NCBI GenBank assembly: GCA_030761205.1
Contig: JAULJL010000002.1
Span: forward strand, 17,525,010-17,589,009
Length of the DNA stretch: 64,000 bases
Reading direction: 5' to 3'
Source of the DNA: Fremontodendron californicum
Taxonomy: Eukaryota; Streptophyta; Magnoliopsida; Malvales; Malvaceae
Position 1 is the stretch's first letter, and every line of letters starts with the position of its first letter. This document shows positions 33,434 through 46,392 of this stretch, piece by piece. The notes under the pieces are model-generated. The model did not search any database and was not told the DNA's origin. It saw nothing but the letters and a program-made list of their open reading frames with translations. The position numbers were made by a program, and so were the translations under genes.

Positions 33434-36400
33434 TGTCGCAACCTAAAAAATAACGAGTCTCATCGCAAGACTTTATTATTCATTAAGCGTGACATTAAAA
33501 AAAAAACCCGAGGAAAAGTCGACTTAATTCCTCTAGAAAAATGAAGGTTTTGAAAATGACCTTGAAAAAGACATGGAGTCGCCACCAATCTTTTTTAGCT
33601 AGGTGTGATCGCCCACCTATTAAAATCGGTTTTATAAAAATATTTTAAAAATTAATTAAAACATTTTTAAAACCAATTTCAAGTCTGCGTTTTAAACCAG
33701 AGAAATCAAAGAAACGGGTTCGGGACTCGGTTACGTGCGGGGAAAGATTAGCACCCCCACAACGCCCGTATAAAACGGTACCTTATTAATCGTGTGTTAT
33801 CTCAAATCTCGGTAAAAAGTTGATTTTAATTTAGTATTTCAAGTTAATTCCCAATTTAAAGAAAAAAGAATTCCCTTTTTTATTAAAAATGATCCGGAAT
33901 TTATAAATTCAAAATTTTCCTATATTCCCAAACAAACGTGGCAAAATATAGAATTTTTTATTAGTTTTGGAAAACTTTCCGAATCATTCTCTTTTTTTTA
34001 AAGAAAGATATTCCTTTATTAATGATAATTGATGATATTCCCTCCAGCAAACCCGGTAGAGAACTCATGAATTATTTTAACTCGGGAATATCTTTATTTT
34101 TTATTGAAAAAAATCATTATCCTTTTGAAAACATTTTAAAAGATATGAATATGTATATGCATGACATAAATAAAATGACATAGCAAAATCTAAGTAATAT
34201 AATGCTTCCTAAATGATATGATATAATGTAAATGCCTTAGCATATTTTAAATGAAATGAAATATCCTAAATTATATGACATATTATAAATAAAATGAAAT
34301 TACCTAGGTAACATAGTATATTCTATATGAGATGCAATATCCTAAGTCATATGATATATTCTAAATGAAATAAAATAACCTAAGTAACATGATATATTCT
34401 ATATGAAATGAAATAACCTAAGTAACATGATATTTTCTAAATGAAATAAGATAACCTAAGTAACATAACATATTCTATATGAAATGAAATAACCTAAGTA
34501 ACATGATATTTTCTAAATGAAATAAAATAACCTAAGTAACATAAAATATTCTATATGAAATGAAAAAATTTAAATGACGTGGCAAACATGAATGATATGG
34601 CATATAAATTAAATGAGATGGAATATGAAATAATGCTATCATATAATATGCATGAAAATAATAATGCATGAACATAGTATATGCTAAATAATATGACAAA
34701 CAAATAACTAAATAAAAAGCATAGGATATCATGAAATATTCCAAATCATATAATAAACAATATAACATCAAAAAATATAAATCAAAATAATAACAATATC
34801 ATAGAAATTATTATAGCACGAATCTCATATTATATAAAATGCAACGCATGAAATGTATTTTTTCCTTTAATTAAGGAAATCCGTATATCTAAAAAGATAT
34901 CCGGCTACCTTAGGAGAATATGTCGAATTAAATATTCTAAAACCAAAATACTTTGTGATTGTTTGAAAACAATTTTGAAAAGCTTGAATTAAAAATAAAA
35001 ACTGGGCTAAATCTTTTTTTAAATGGCTCTAAATTTCCTAAGTTTAAAAATCCGGATTTGACTACCCTTAACCCGAGACTTGAAAAACCATTTTTAGAGT
35101 TTAAAAAGGCTTAGAAACTACCCTAAGTCACTAACTAACCCTCCTAATCAGCCCACTCTAAGTAACTTAACCAAAACAGAAAAATGATTTTTCTTTAAAT
35201 TCAATTCTGACTTCACTGTCCAGTTTTAAGCCACGATTTGTTACCCTATTTTTAAAAATTCAAAAAATTCTGAAAAGTAATGGAGATTCAGAACACGTAA
35301 AACTACACGGGAAAAAATCGGCTTAATTTTCTGATCAAAGATGAATTCCTAGAAAAATCAGAGATGTATGAGTTTTGGGTGAAAAAAAACTGCTTTGCCA
35401 AAACACATTTTTGCCTTTGATAAAATCATTTAAAAATCGAAGTAAAAATATTTGAAACTCCTAAAATGACTTACAAACAATAGCTAGGAATTTTTGAAAG
35501 TTAGATAAATATTGGCTAAGTAAAAAAAATCACAAAGATAGAATAACCAATTTGACAAACTTAATTTTCCACAAGTGTGCTCAAGAGAGCATGACTTTGA
35601 AGCATTAATTGGCTCAAGTCATTATTCAAGTGGCATGAACATGAAATGCATGAAACAATACAGCAAACATAATGCATGAAATGCATGGATTTAAACCTAA
35701 ATGTCATGAAAAAATGCATGGCATTCATAAAGTAACCTAGACCTAAATGAACTTGCATGGCATTTAATGCAACCTAGACCTAAAATGCATGAACATGCAT
35801 GGAAAATAAACCTAACTTAATAACTAAAATATGTATGGCATTTTCACAAACACAAAGCATGCTTAAACCAAAAACTCAACCAAATATCATGCAAATGCTA
35901 ACCTATCAACTAACATGGCAAGAATGCACATAAAATGCAAAAATTCCAAGGGTGGCCGAATATCATAATGTAACTAGCAAGCATGGCATTTTCACAAACA
36001 CTTGGTATACTAGCATGCAAAACTAAATCAAATGTCATGCAAATGCAAAAACCTACCAACTAACATGGCAAAAAATGCAACACACAATGCAAAACACATG
36101 GAGTAGCCAAATGGCCTCAAGCTCCAACAAGCATGGCATTTTCACAAACACTTGGTATACTAACATGCTCAACTAAAATATAACATTTAAATCATGCAAA
36201 AACCACACAAGCATTTTCACAAACACTTAATATACTAAATCTAAAACATGCTCAACTAAGATATAAAACTCAAATCATGCAAAGACCACACAAGCATTTT
36301 CACAAACACTTGATATACTAAATCTAAAACATGATCAAATTTAAACATCATGAAAACAGAAAATTAAAAATGCAAAAGCATGATATTTAAAACATAAATG

Positions 36401-38722
36401 GCAACAAACAAAGCAACCAAATTAAAATATAACTCAAGTATATGAAGTAACATAACATTTAAAACACCAAGATCAAAGAAAATAACATAAACAATATGGT
36501 AAAATAAACCAAAAAAAAACAGCTTAAAATAAATAATGTAGGCCATTTGGCCATGGTGAGTTTATTGTAAAAAAATGTAAAAAAAAATATATTCAAGAAG
36601 GAGATGAAGGAAGAACTTGAAAAGAACAATAAAAATCATTTGTTTAAAATGGAAACTCACCAAATATAAATCAAAATAGCAAAAACAAGAATGGAAAATC
36701 AAGAAAGTGCAAGAGTTGGTGCTCAAGAGCAACCTCAAGAAGCTATATTTCAAGCTTTATCTCTTCAAACTTTCCTTTCTTTTCTAAACTTTTCTTTTTT
36801 GCTTTCAACCAAGAAGAGAAAAACTAAGTAAAAACTAAAAGAACTCAGCAAAATGAAGATGAAAAAAAATGAAATTCTGACCTCCCCCCTAGAGCTGGCC
36901 GAATGGCCCTCTATATTCCCCAAAGATGTTGTCATTTTCCTTGTAACCAATTTTCCATCAAATGGCTAATAATTCAAGGTGAAAAATCATGAAATTACCA
37001 CCTTTAGATTAGCATCTCAGCTCTCTCAAATTACAGCTGTTCAAGAATAATGTTGACATCTTTCTTAGCCTATGTGGCTTAATCACCATGGCTTGATCAA
37101 AGAGAATCTCTAACTAACTCTTGATTTTTAGCCATTTGATTGAAAAATCAGAAGCTTCCTCCTTCCTTTGGGCTTGGGCAGGCCAGGACTTCTCTTTTCC
37201 AGCCCAACTCTGATTTTTTGAAAGGCCCAAAGAAGCCCTTTTCGGTTGCTTGGGTGAAATAACCGTTTTGCCCCCCAGATGCAAATGAATATCGAACGGA
37301 CTCCAAATTCAATTTTTTATTTTTTTAATACTTCCAAAATAATAAAATATTGAGGTCTGGAAGTTTTCAAGATTATCCGAGTCCGTTTGCTATTTATTTG
37401 GATTTTTTCTTCCAAAAATGCCCTTTTATGCCCTTACATTTTACCATTTTTTAAACGAGCTCCAAATCAAGATTTTTCTTCACCAATCTCTTCAAAATAA
37501 TTAAAAAGTGTGATATGGAAGTTTTCATAATTTTTGGAGCTCATTTGATATTTTTTTCGGGATTTATCGGCTTGAATTACTGCATAGGAGGCCCGGGATT
37601 TGGCCATTTTGCAAACGAACTCCGAATCAAGATTTTATTTTGCCAATCTCTTTAAAATAATTTAAAAATGAGATTTGCAAAATTTCAGAATTTTTGGAGT
37701 CCATTTGCTATTTTTTCGGGATTTATCTTTTTGAATTATTACATAGGAGGCCCGGGATTTGGCCATTTTGCAAACGAACTTTGAATCAAGATTTTCTTTC
37801 GCCAATCTCTTTCAAATAATTTAAAAATGAGATTTGCAAAATTTCAGAAGATTTGGAGCTCATTTGCTATTTTTCAGGATTTTCCTTTTTGAATTACTGC
37901 ATTAAAAGCTCGGGATTTGGCCATTTTGCAAACGAACTCCGAATCAAGATTTTATTTTGCCAATATCTTCAAATGATTTAAGATTGAGATTGACAAATTT
38001 TCAGAATTTTCGGAGCCCATTTTCTATTTTTTCCAAATTTTCCATTTTTGCCCTTTTGCCTTCGAAACCCAATTTTGCTCAAAACAAGTACGATTTTCAG
38101 ATTTTCTTCAATCTAAGCCTTGGGCTATCCGTTTTAATCATTCTTCATCCATTGGGGGCTTTGGTCTTACCAAGTCGGGCCATTTCTGTGATTCTTCCCG
38201 ACTTCACCGAAATCCACTAAAACCCTAATTCTTGGTTTTCTCCCGGATTGACTTTTCTTTCAGTTTTTCTTGCAAGTGACTTCTCCATTACCCGTAGTTA
38301 GTGCTTATCTTTCATTTGGAACCTTCAATTTCGACCAATTTGATCGTTTAAGCACTTTTCCCCAAATTTCTCGGATTAGGGTTTCCTTTCTACTGAATCT
38401 CCAAATCCCAACTTCCGAACTCCATATCTTTCCATGTAGACCTCGGATTATCAAAATTCTTTCGCTGTTTTTCAATTGAACTTAAAATCTTGATTTTGAA
38501 AGTGGGTTGACTTTTTCAGTAGTTGACTTTTTGGGGTTGACTTTTTGGGGGTTGACTTTTCCGAGGTTGACTTTTTTCAAGTTTGACTTTTTATGCTCGC
38601 CCTCTTAAACTAAGTCTCGAAGTACCACCTGCAGGATGAAAACAGTCTTTTTACACTCAAAAACATCAATTTAGGAAGAAAACATAGCTGTTTAGTGATC
38701 CGGACAAAATTAGGTATCTACA
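33434..38722 (-). repeat. 5' LTR of element B (5,289 bp)
   Basis: Complete minus-strand LTR with the same landmarks as the left copy: ~40-bp repeats at 34220-34560, hairpin 34885-34900, GCATTTTCACAAACACTT copies at about 35840-36310, GGTGAGT (minus) at 36655-36661. It has three 158-bp units (near 37574, 37732, 37893) where the left LTR has two. Ends GGTATCTACA, a one-base change from the usual GGTGTCTACA. Confidence 0.93.
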
Positions 38723-38727
38723 TTCAT
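38723..38727. repeat. Right target-site duplication of element B (TTCAT)
   Basis: Matches TTCAT at 19308-19312. Removing B with one copy rejoins the 3' tail of element C. Confidence 0.85.
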
Positions 38728-38749
38728 TTTTTTGATTTTTTGGTAAGCA

Positions 38750-40945
38750 GAGATTTAACCCATTTAGAGGAAACGGATCTGATTTAAAATGGAAGATACC
38801 TGCTTCGACCCATTTAGAAAAAACGGATTCGATTTAAAATGAAAGATACTTCGACGTAAGTCTCGGGGCTTTATCTATTTAGAAAAAAGGGATTCGACTT
38901 AAAACAAAAGATACCTCGACAACCCATTTAGAAAAAACAGATTCGATTTAAAACAAAAGATACTTTGACGTAAGTCTCGGGGCTTTATCCATTTAGAAAA
39001 AATGGATTCGGGTTAAAACGAAAGATACCTCGATGATCCATTTAGACAAAAAGGATTCGATTTAAAACAAAAGATACTTTGATGTAAGTCTCGGGCTTTA
39101 TCTATTTAGAAAAAAACAGATTCGGCTTAAAACGAAACATACCTCGACGACCCTTTAGAAAAAACATATTCGATTTAAAACAAAAGATACTTCGACGTAA
39201 GTCTCGGGGCTTTATCCATTTTATAAAAAAAAATGGATTCAGCTTAAAACGAAAGATACCTCGATGACCCATTTAGAAAAAATGGATTCGATTTAAAACA
39301 AAAGATACTTCGACGTAAGTTTCGGGGCTTTATCATTTAGAAAAAACAGAATCGGCTTAAAACGAAAGATACCTCGACGACCTATTTAGAAAAAAACGGA
39401 TTCGATTTAAAACGAAATATACTTTGACGTAAGTCTTGGGGCTTTATCCATTTAGAAAAAATGGATTTGGCTTAAAACGAAAGTTACCTCGACGACACAT
39501 GTAGAAAAAACGAATTCGATTTAAAATGAAAGATACTTCGACGTAAGTCTCGGGGCTTTATCCATTTAGAAAAACATGGATTCTGCTTAAAACGAAAGAT
39601 ACCTCGACAACCCATTTAGAAAAAATGGACTCCATTTAAAATGAAAGATACTTCGATGTAAGTCTCGGGGCTTTATCCATTTAGAAAAAATGAATTCGGC
39701 TTAAAATGAAAGATACCTCGACGACCCATTTAGAAAAAACAGATTCGATTTAAAACGAAAGATACTTCGATGTAGGTCTTCGGGCTTTATCAATTTAGAA
39801 AAAATGGATTCGGCTTAAAACGAAAGATACCTCGACGACCCATTTAGAAAAAAACAGATTCGATTTAAAATGAAAGATACTTTGACGTAAGTCTCGGGGC
39901 TTTATCCATTTAGAAAAAACGGATTCGGCTTAAAACGAAAGATACCTCGATGACCCATTTAGAAAAAATGGATTCGATTTGAAGTGAAAAATACTTCAAT
40001 GTAAGTCTCAGGGCTTTATCCATTTAGAAAAAATGGATTCGGCTTAAAACGAAAGATACCTCGACGACCTATTTAGAAAAAACGGATTTGATTTAAAATG
40101 AATGATACTTTTACATAAGTCTCGGGGCTTTATCCATTTAGAAAAAATGGATTCAGCTTAAGACGAAAGACACCTTGACGACCTATTTAGAAAAAAATGG
40201 ATTCGATTTAAAACTAAAGATACTTCGATGTAAGTCTCGGGGCTTTATCCATTTAGAAAAAACTAATTCGACTTAGAACGAAAGATACCTTGACGACCTA
40301 TTTAGAAAAAACGGATTCGATTTAAAACTAAAGATACTTCGACGTAAGTCTTGGGGCTTTATCCATTTTGAAAAAATAGATTCGGCTTAAAACAAAAGAT
40401 ACCTCGACGACCCATTTAGAAAAGACGGATTCAATTTAAAATGAAAGATACTTCGACGTAAGTCTCGGGGCTTTATCCATTTAGAAAAAATGGATTCGGC
40501 TTAAAACGAAAGATACCTTGACGACCCATATAGAAAAAAAATGGATTCGATTTAAAACGAAAGATACTTCGACGTAAGTCTCGGGGCTTTATCCATTTAG
40601 AAAAAACATATTCGGCTTAAAACGATAGATACCTCGACGACCCATTTAGAAAAAACAGATTCGATTTAAAATGAAAGATACTTCGACGTAAGTCTCGGGG
40701 CTTTATCCATTTAGAAAAAACGGATTCGGCTTAAAACGAAAGATACCTCGACGACCCATTTAGAAAAAACGGATTCGATTTAAAACTAAAGATACTTCGA
40801 CGTAAGTCTCAGGGCTTTTATCCATTTAGAAAAAACAGATTTGGCTTAAAATGAAATATACCTCTATGACCCATTTAGAAAGAAAAAAAAACGGATTCGA
40901 TTTAAAATGAAAGATACTTCGACGTAAGTCTCGGGACTTTATATT
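38750..40945 (-). repeat. 19-copy array of ~115-bp composite units in the 3' tail of C
   Basis: I count 19 occurrences of the GGGCTTTAT core, about 115 bp apart. Each unit is made of two related halves: one with GGATTCGGCTTAAAACGAAA and ATACCTCGACGA, the other with GGATTCGATTTAAAAC and GATACTTCGACGTAAGTCTC. The two halves are themselves similar, so the array is a two-level repeat. Homologous to the three-copy ~67-bp repeat in A (15600-15800) in opposite orientation. Confidence 0.92.
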
Positions 40946-41560
40946 ATCTTCTACCAACTTCACTAGGCTTATATCACCTAATATGCCAATTTCACTGGGC
41001 TTAAATCATTTTTATGCCAACTTTCATTGGGCTTAATCTCATCTAACGTGCCAACTTCACTAAGCTTAAATCACTTTTATGCCAACTTTCATTGGGCTTA
41101 ATCTCATCTAACGTGGCAACTTCACTGGGCTTACTTTATTTTATGCCAGCTTACATTGGGCTTAAACAAATCTAAAGTGCCAACTTCAACTGGGTTTAAA
41201 CCATAACTGCCAGCTTATATTGGGCTTAAACAAATTTAAAATGCCAACTTCACTAGGTTTAAACCATAACTGCCAGCTTACATTGGGCTTAAACAAATCT
41301 AAAGTGCCAACTTCAACTGGGCTGAAACTATTATTGCCAGTTTACATTGGGCTTAAACAAATTTAAATTGCCAACTTCAACTGGGCTTAAACCATTACTG
41401 CCAGCTTAATTAGGCTTAAACAAATTTAAAATGCCAACTTCACTGGGCTTAATCACTTTTGTGCCAGCTTCATCGGGCTTAATCTCATCTAAAATGCCAA
41501 CTTCACTAGGCTTATCTCCTTTTTGTGCCAGCTATATCGGGCTTAACCAAATATTTCTTC
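40946..41560 (-). repeat. Second tandem array in the 3' tail of C (~30/65-bp units)
   Basis: Alternating GCCAACTTCACTGGGCTTAA and GCCAGCTTACATTGGGCTTA blocks joined by AATCTCATCTAACGT or AAACAAATTTAAA; roughly twenty half-units. No homologue seen in A or B. Confidence 0.85.
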
Positions 41561-44490
41561 TAAGCAACTCCTCTTTCGAGGCTCCACAACTTCAAAAATA
41601 TCTCATCTAAAAATCATTTTCATTTTTCAAAAATTTTCATCATCTTGGGATTCTTCAATACTTTCTTGATTCCATCGTCCCAAAATATCTCAATATTCAC
41701 ATCTTTTCTCTCCAAACAAACTTTTTTTTTCTTATTTTCTTCAACATATTCTTTCCTCTAAATCTAAAGAAGGCCTTCCCCCTTTTAGGAAGCCTATCTT
41801 CTTTTCCTTTTTGTCTTTTCAATGCTTGGCGAATGCAATGATCAAATATATAGATGCAAAAGCCAATGTAACTTGCAAAGATGCAGATGCACATGTTCAT
41901 TACATGATGCATGAATGCTTATGACACCATTTCACATTAAGAGAATGTTAAGAGGGTTGATCATATCCTTTTTTCCTCATGTCCTTGCGAGGTTTCCTGT
42001 TGGAGGGAATGATTCCTGCCCCTTGTCTATATTTTCCAATTCATCTTGTTGGAAGAAATCGCATGATTTCATATTCCCAATTTGTCCTTGCCATAACGGA
42101 TTCTTTCTTTTCAGTTATCTAGTCAAAACCAAAACACAGAGTTAGACTTCATTCAAATATAAACTCAAAATTTCATGCCCCTAAACAATATGAACTTTTT
42201 GCTAGAGCATATCCACATCTCAAATTTAGTTTATTCTTCCTAAGTCTTGTCAATTTCATTTCTTCCAAAATAGGTGAAATTGAAGTCTTTCAAAAATTGG
42301 TGATCACCATTAGAGACATTTCCAAGCGAGATGGGAAATCAGCCTCGCTTTTTTGAATGATTTGAACAGTTTAATGCAACAAGGTCAATGGGCTGATGCA
42401 ATAAGGTCCGGATTTCTCTAGGAAAGCTTTTCATCTTGACAAAGAGGAGAAAATGAATGTCTTTTTGTCTCGGCTCATGAGTAAGTTTTCTCAAAACATG
42501 AATTCCTTGAAACAAAAATTTTTTTTTTAATTAAACCTCAATAATCCTCCCATCCCTAAATATGGCATTTTGATAAGTGCTAACCTTAGCCATGGCAGGT
42601 TCAATGTTGGAAGGTCAATTTGGAAGGAAAAAGGTTTAGATTTCAAAATCAATTCCAAAGAAAAGGCTATCTTTTTGGTATGTCTAGGAGTTCCTTGATT
42701 CTCTTTGTATTCCTCAAACTGATGGCTTCGACAATACCAATGTGTGGCATTATAATTTCTTCTTGTTCTGCTCTAGACTGCTCGGTTTTGGGTTTTCACA
42801 CTAGAGCTTCATTGTTTCTCTTTTTTTTTATTTATTTATTGTTTCACCATGCATCTGAGAATTCTAAATTCTTCCACAATGAAATGATAATTCGATGAGA
42901 TGGGATAAAATCTGAGGAAAACTCTTCAAATCAAATAACCACGCTTGATTGAAATGGACTTTTAAAGCACGTAACGTAAGCCAAGGTTCGGGGTTCAAGA
43001 AGAAAAGATAAGTAGGCTCAAAATATGTGTTTGAGGGTAATCAGATCAAGGATTATTTCCTGAGGAGGATTCCCTTTGAAATATTTGTCCCTTCTGGACT
43101 TCTCTTTCCTTCTTTTGAGTTTTGCTTCTTTTGTTCTTTGTTTTTGGATTTCAATTTGCCATTGTTTTCTCATTTTGTTTCTTCTTTCTTTTTGTTTTGT
43201 TCTTGGCTTTCAACTTGCCATCCCTTTTTTTACATTTTTCTTTCCTTTTTCTTTTGCATCTGTATTTTGACAGAGTGAGCCCGTACTTATTTGGGAGCTC
43301 AATTTGCTTTGTTTTTTTCTTCGAGCTGGGACTCATTTCACCATGATCTTTGAAAAAGACCCTTCCCTCGCATTTTCCCCCTGGTGTAGAGGGTGATCCT
43401 TGATCAAGGTTCAAAGAAAATAATTCCTTAGGCTCAAAAGGGGTGACTATGGACAATTTCTTTTTTTGTGAAAGGGATATGAAAGATGGCCATTTCTCAT
43501 ATCAAGTACGAATATTCTCATTGAAAAGCAATCCTCAGGGGGAATAGATAATCAGGATTTCATTTTACATCCATAATCATTCGAATTCTCATGTGTATGA
43601 TATCACAATTTTTTTGCTGCATGCTCCAAAAATTCATGTGTGATTCATCTTCAGCCATAAATGATGCCTCGTTTAAATTTGCGATTCAAGTGAAGGTCTT
43701 TTGGTTTGCGGGAATCCTGCTGTGAAGGAACATCTCATGTTTTTTTTTTTTTTTTGAGCTTCTCACTACGGAAGCTTATTTGGGTTTCAATTTCTTTCAA
43801 AGTGTTTCCAACACATGGGGAGAGAAAAGAAAGGTGTTTTGGTTCATTCTTTGGTTCATGTGCTCATAAATCAAGGTCTTGGAAAAGGCCTAGAGATTTG
43901 TCATTTGTATTCTTTCAAAGTGATTCGGGAGGTTTTGAATCTTTTTGGAAGCTTTCGCTATGATTGGCAGTATGGCATAACTTTAACACGTATCAAACTA
44001 CCAAATCTAGATCTTTTGGAAAATTGTCATGTCTGCTTGACTTTCAAGAAATCCACGAAAGAATTTTTCAAATTTTCATTACTCATGGCCTCGATAAAGG
44101 TTATTCTTTGCGGCTTTTGAGTAGTATTTATCCAACTGGTCTAGGATCTAGGTACATGTAGAGATAAGGTGTTTCCTAGGAATCCATCCCCCATGATGAT
44201 CACCAATTCTTTTGAAACTCATTTCACTTTTCAAAGAAGTATCTTTTCATTTCCAAAACGAAAATTATCCGTATGGACTTTTATTTTCAACCTTTTTTGT
44301 TGTTTTTTTTTTCTTTTCGAAAATCATAAAAACAAAGCTCAAGAAGAATCCAAAAACTCAAATAAGATATGATGTATGATGCTTGCAATTTAAAGTCATT
44401 CATTTCAAACAAATTGAAAATATGTACAAAACTTAAAACAAAGTTAAGGATTGCCCCTGATTGGCATGCTACCCTGAAAACAAATGATCC
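41561..44490 (-). other. 3' noncoding tail of element C
   Basis: No supported gene. 42860-43560 is homologous to the tails of A and B (AATTCGATGAGATGGGATAA, GAAAGATGGCCATTTCTCAT). The short hydrophobic open frames at 43027-43346 come from T-rich runs and are not conserved. No trace of protease, RT or integrase between gag and this tail. Confidence 0.6.
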
Positions 44491-45866
44491 TTAGCCCCGT
44501 CGTCCTTGATAAGCATCCATGAGCTCTTTTAACTTTGCTGGGTTTACATCAATTACGGCTTGAGCTTTGTCTTTGAATACAGTGCAGTTCTCCATGGAAT
44601 GCCCTTTAATCCCGCTATGATACTCGCATGTGGCATTAGGATCATACCATTTCAGGTAAGGAGATTTCCTGGGCTTTGCAAGTACAATGGAGATCATTTG
44701 GCTTTGGACAAGCAATGGAAGAAGTTCTGTGTAGGTTATCAGAATTGAATGGTACACCTTCGCCTTCTTTCTCTTACTGCTCTGAGAACAGACTAAATTA
44801 ACCTCCGAATCAATTGGCATGACGAACCCTTGGGGTGGTGTTAAAGGCCTTGGAGCATGATGATGGCCGTGTTGAAGCCAATCGTCGACATAGGGTTAGG
44901 GATGTAAATATTCACCAAAAGAATCGTCTTGCATTGCACTGAACCCTCTTTTGTTTTTGCCTTCAACATTTACGACTTGAACGTGCCCTTTAGCAGCATC
45001 ATCTTTCTTCTTGAAAAATATTCCAGCATTAGTATCCACAATTTTTCCTTTTTTTGTATCACATCCTCAATCCTACCCACAAACTCTGAAAAAACATTGC
45101 CGATTAACTTGTCATAGTATAGATGTGGGAGGGTATCCACAAACAAAACATTTATTTCTCTATCAGTAAGAGATGGTTGGACTTGCGAGGCTACATCTTT
45201 CCATCTATGAGCATATTAGTTATAGTTCTCATTGAGCCTATTTTTCATGTTCTGGAGTATCAATCGATCTGGAGCCATTTCCAAAATGTGCTTGTATTGT
45301 TTCAGGAATGCCCGAGTTAAGTCTCTCCATGTATACACTTGGCCTTTTTTCAGCTGATAATGCCATTTAGATGCTCCCCCTGTCAGGCTATCTTGAAAAA
45401 CATGAATAAGCAATTTCTCATCATGCGCGTGCCCCGCCATTTTATTACAATATACAGACAAGTGTGTTTTAGGGCATTTAAGTCCATCATATTTTTCGAA
45501 TTCCGAAACCTTGAATTTTGGGGGGATGACCACATCAGGGATAAAAAGAAACTCCCTTACACTTACTTCATCTCCACATTCAATAGCTCGAATCCTTTCC
45601 TCCAATAGGTCATATTCTTGTTGTATCTCTACCCCTGGCTCAGAACTTACTGTGAATGAACTTGATCAGAAATCTGGCCTTGAACATTCTTACCCAGATT
45701 GCCATGCTCTTGAAGTTGATTACTTTTTTGTGTAAAGTGTTCTCCCATAGTTTCTATCAATTGTCCACATTTTCCTGAGTCATCTGAATCCCCTGTGCGA
45801 CCTGTTTAGTTTTCTCTTTCTACACTTGTTCTATTTTTTCCAATTGGGTAGTATGATCCTCTCCCA
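44491..45866 (-). pseudogene. gag: gag of element C, broken
   Basis: Minus strand. A decayed N-terminal part starts near ATG 45866. The capsid part is open from 45605 to 45216 (PPKFKVSEFEKYDG, FQDSLTGGASKWHYQLKKGQ, MAPDRLILQNMKNRLNENYN). The frame then changes and the C-terminal part is open from 44820 to 44491, with YTELLPLLVQSQM, PYLKWYDPNATC and the intact knuckle-like CEYHSGIKGHSMENC, ending in DAYQGRRG. Closest in plan to gag2 of B. No pol follows. Confidence 0.85.
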
Positions 45867-46291
45867 TTTTACTTTTTTGCAAAAAGAAAACCAAGGCTAT
45901 TTTTTAGGCATGAACTCTGTCATGGAATCTTTATTTTAGGGGTTTGAGGGAAACCCCTTTTATTTGCCTCTAGAGATCAGAAATTATCGATGATAATATT
46001 GACTTTTCTATCATTGGCATTGATAGAGCCATTGCTATGCATAAATAAACTCAACGCCAATGCATGGATGGATGAAATGTATGGTATGTCAGATAATTAA
46101 TCAAATGCAAATGCAAGGGGAATGAAGATACCACAGAGGAACTAAGAATCAGAGGAACTTAATCTTCAATATCTCATAAATTCAAAGCATAATTAATTCA
46201 TTCTCGTGCCAATATTCAAAAGACATAAACCATATTTACACATCTGAAGAGTGGTCAAAACTATCTTTACAAGTATTTTATTTTCCCTAGC
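45867..46291 (-). other. Leader of C between gag and the 96-bp insertion
   Basis: No gene; aligns with B around 30480-30700 (CTCATAAATTTGAAACATAA-like text). Confidence 0.5.
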
Positions 46292-46296
46292 ATCCT

Positions 46297-46392
46297 TGTC
46301 ATAACGGTTTTTCGACCGCTAAGACGAAAGATTGGTGGCGACTCCATTTTTGTTTTCAAAATCGTCTTAGCGGTCGAAAAACCGTTATGACA
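46297..46392. mobile_element. 96-bp palindromic insertion with TG/CA ends
   Basis: Two perfect 31-base inverted arms (TGTCATAACGG at the ends, CGACCGCTAAGACGA inside) enclose a 34-base loop. It is flanked by ATCCT at 46292-46296 and 46393-46397. Element B has the uninterrupted sequence AGCATCCTAAGGC at 30702-30714, so this is an insertion with a 5-bp target duplication. The first 20 bases of the loop, AAGATTGGTGGCGACTCCAT, are identical to 3431-3450 in the LTR of A. TG/CA ends and a 5-bp duplication are marks of LTR-retrotransposon integrase; I know no family of this size and form. Confidence 0.8.

Larger units (their letters stand above)
19313..38722 (-). mobile_element. Element B: complete 19.4-kb non-autonomous Tat/Ogre-type element with two gag modules
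   Basis: On the plus strand it starts TGTCGCAACC and ends GGTATCTACA. It is flanked by TTCAT at 19308-19312 and 38723-38727, a 5-bp target-site duplication as made by gypsy integrases. LTRs are 19313-24444 and 33434-38722; PBS 33412-33430; PPT 24445-24457. The 8,989-bp internal region has gag1 (30802-31752) and gag2 (28460-29870) on the minus strand but no protease, RT, RNase H or integrase. Read from its 5' end: leader, gag1, repeat-rich spacer, gag2, 3' tail, 22-bp array, PPT. It presumably needs enzymes from an A-type partner. Confidence 0.93.

Noticed and set aside
37900..38240. ACCCTAA-like text (AAAACCCTAATTC) as a telomere-type repeat
   Set aside because: Single occurrences at matching places of the LTRs, not a tandem array.
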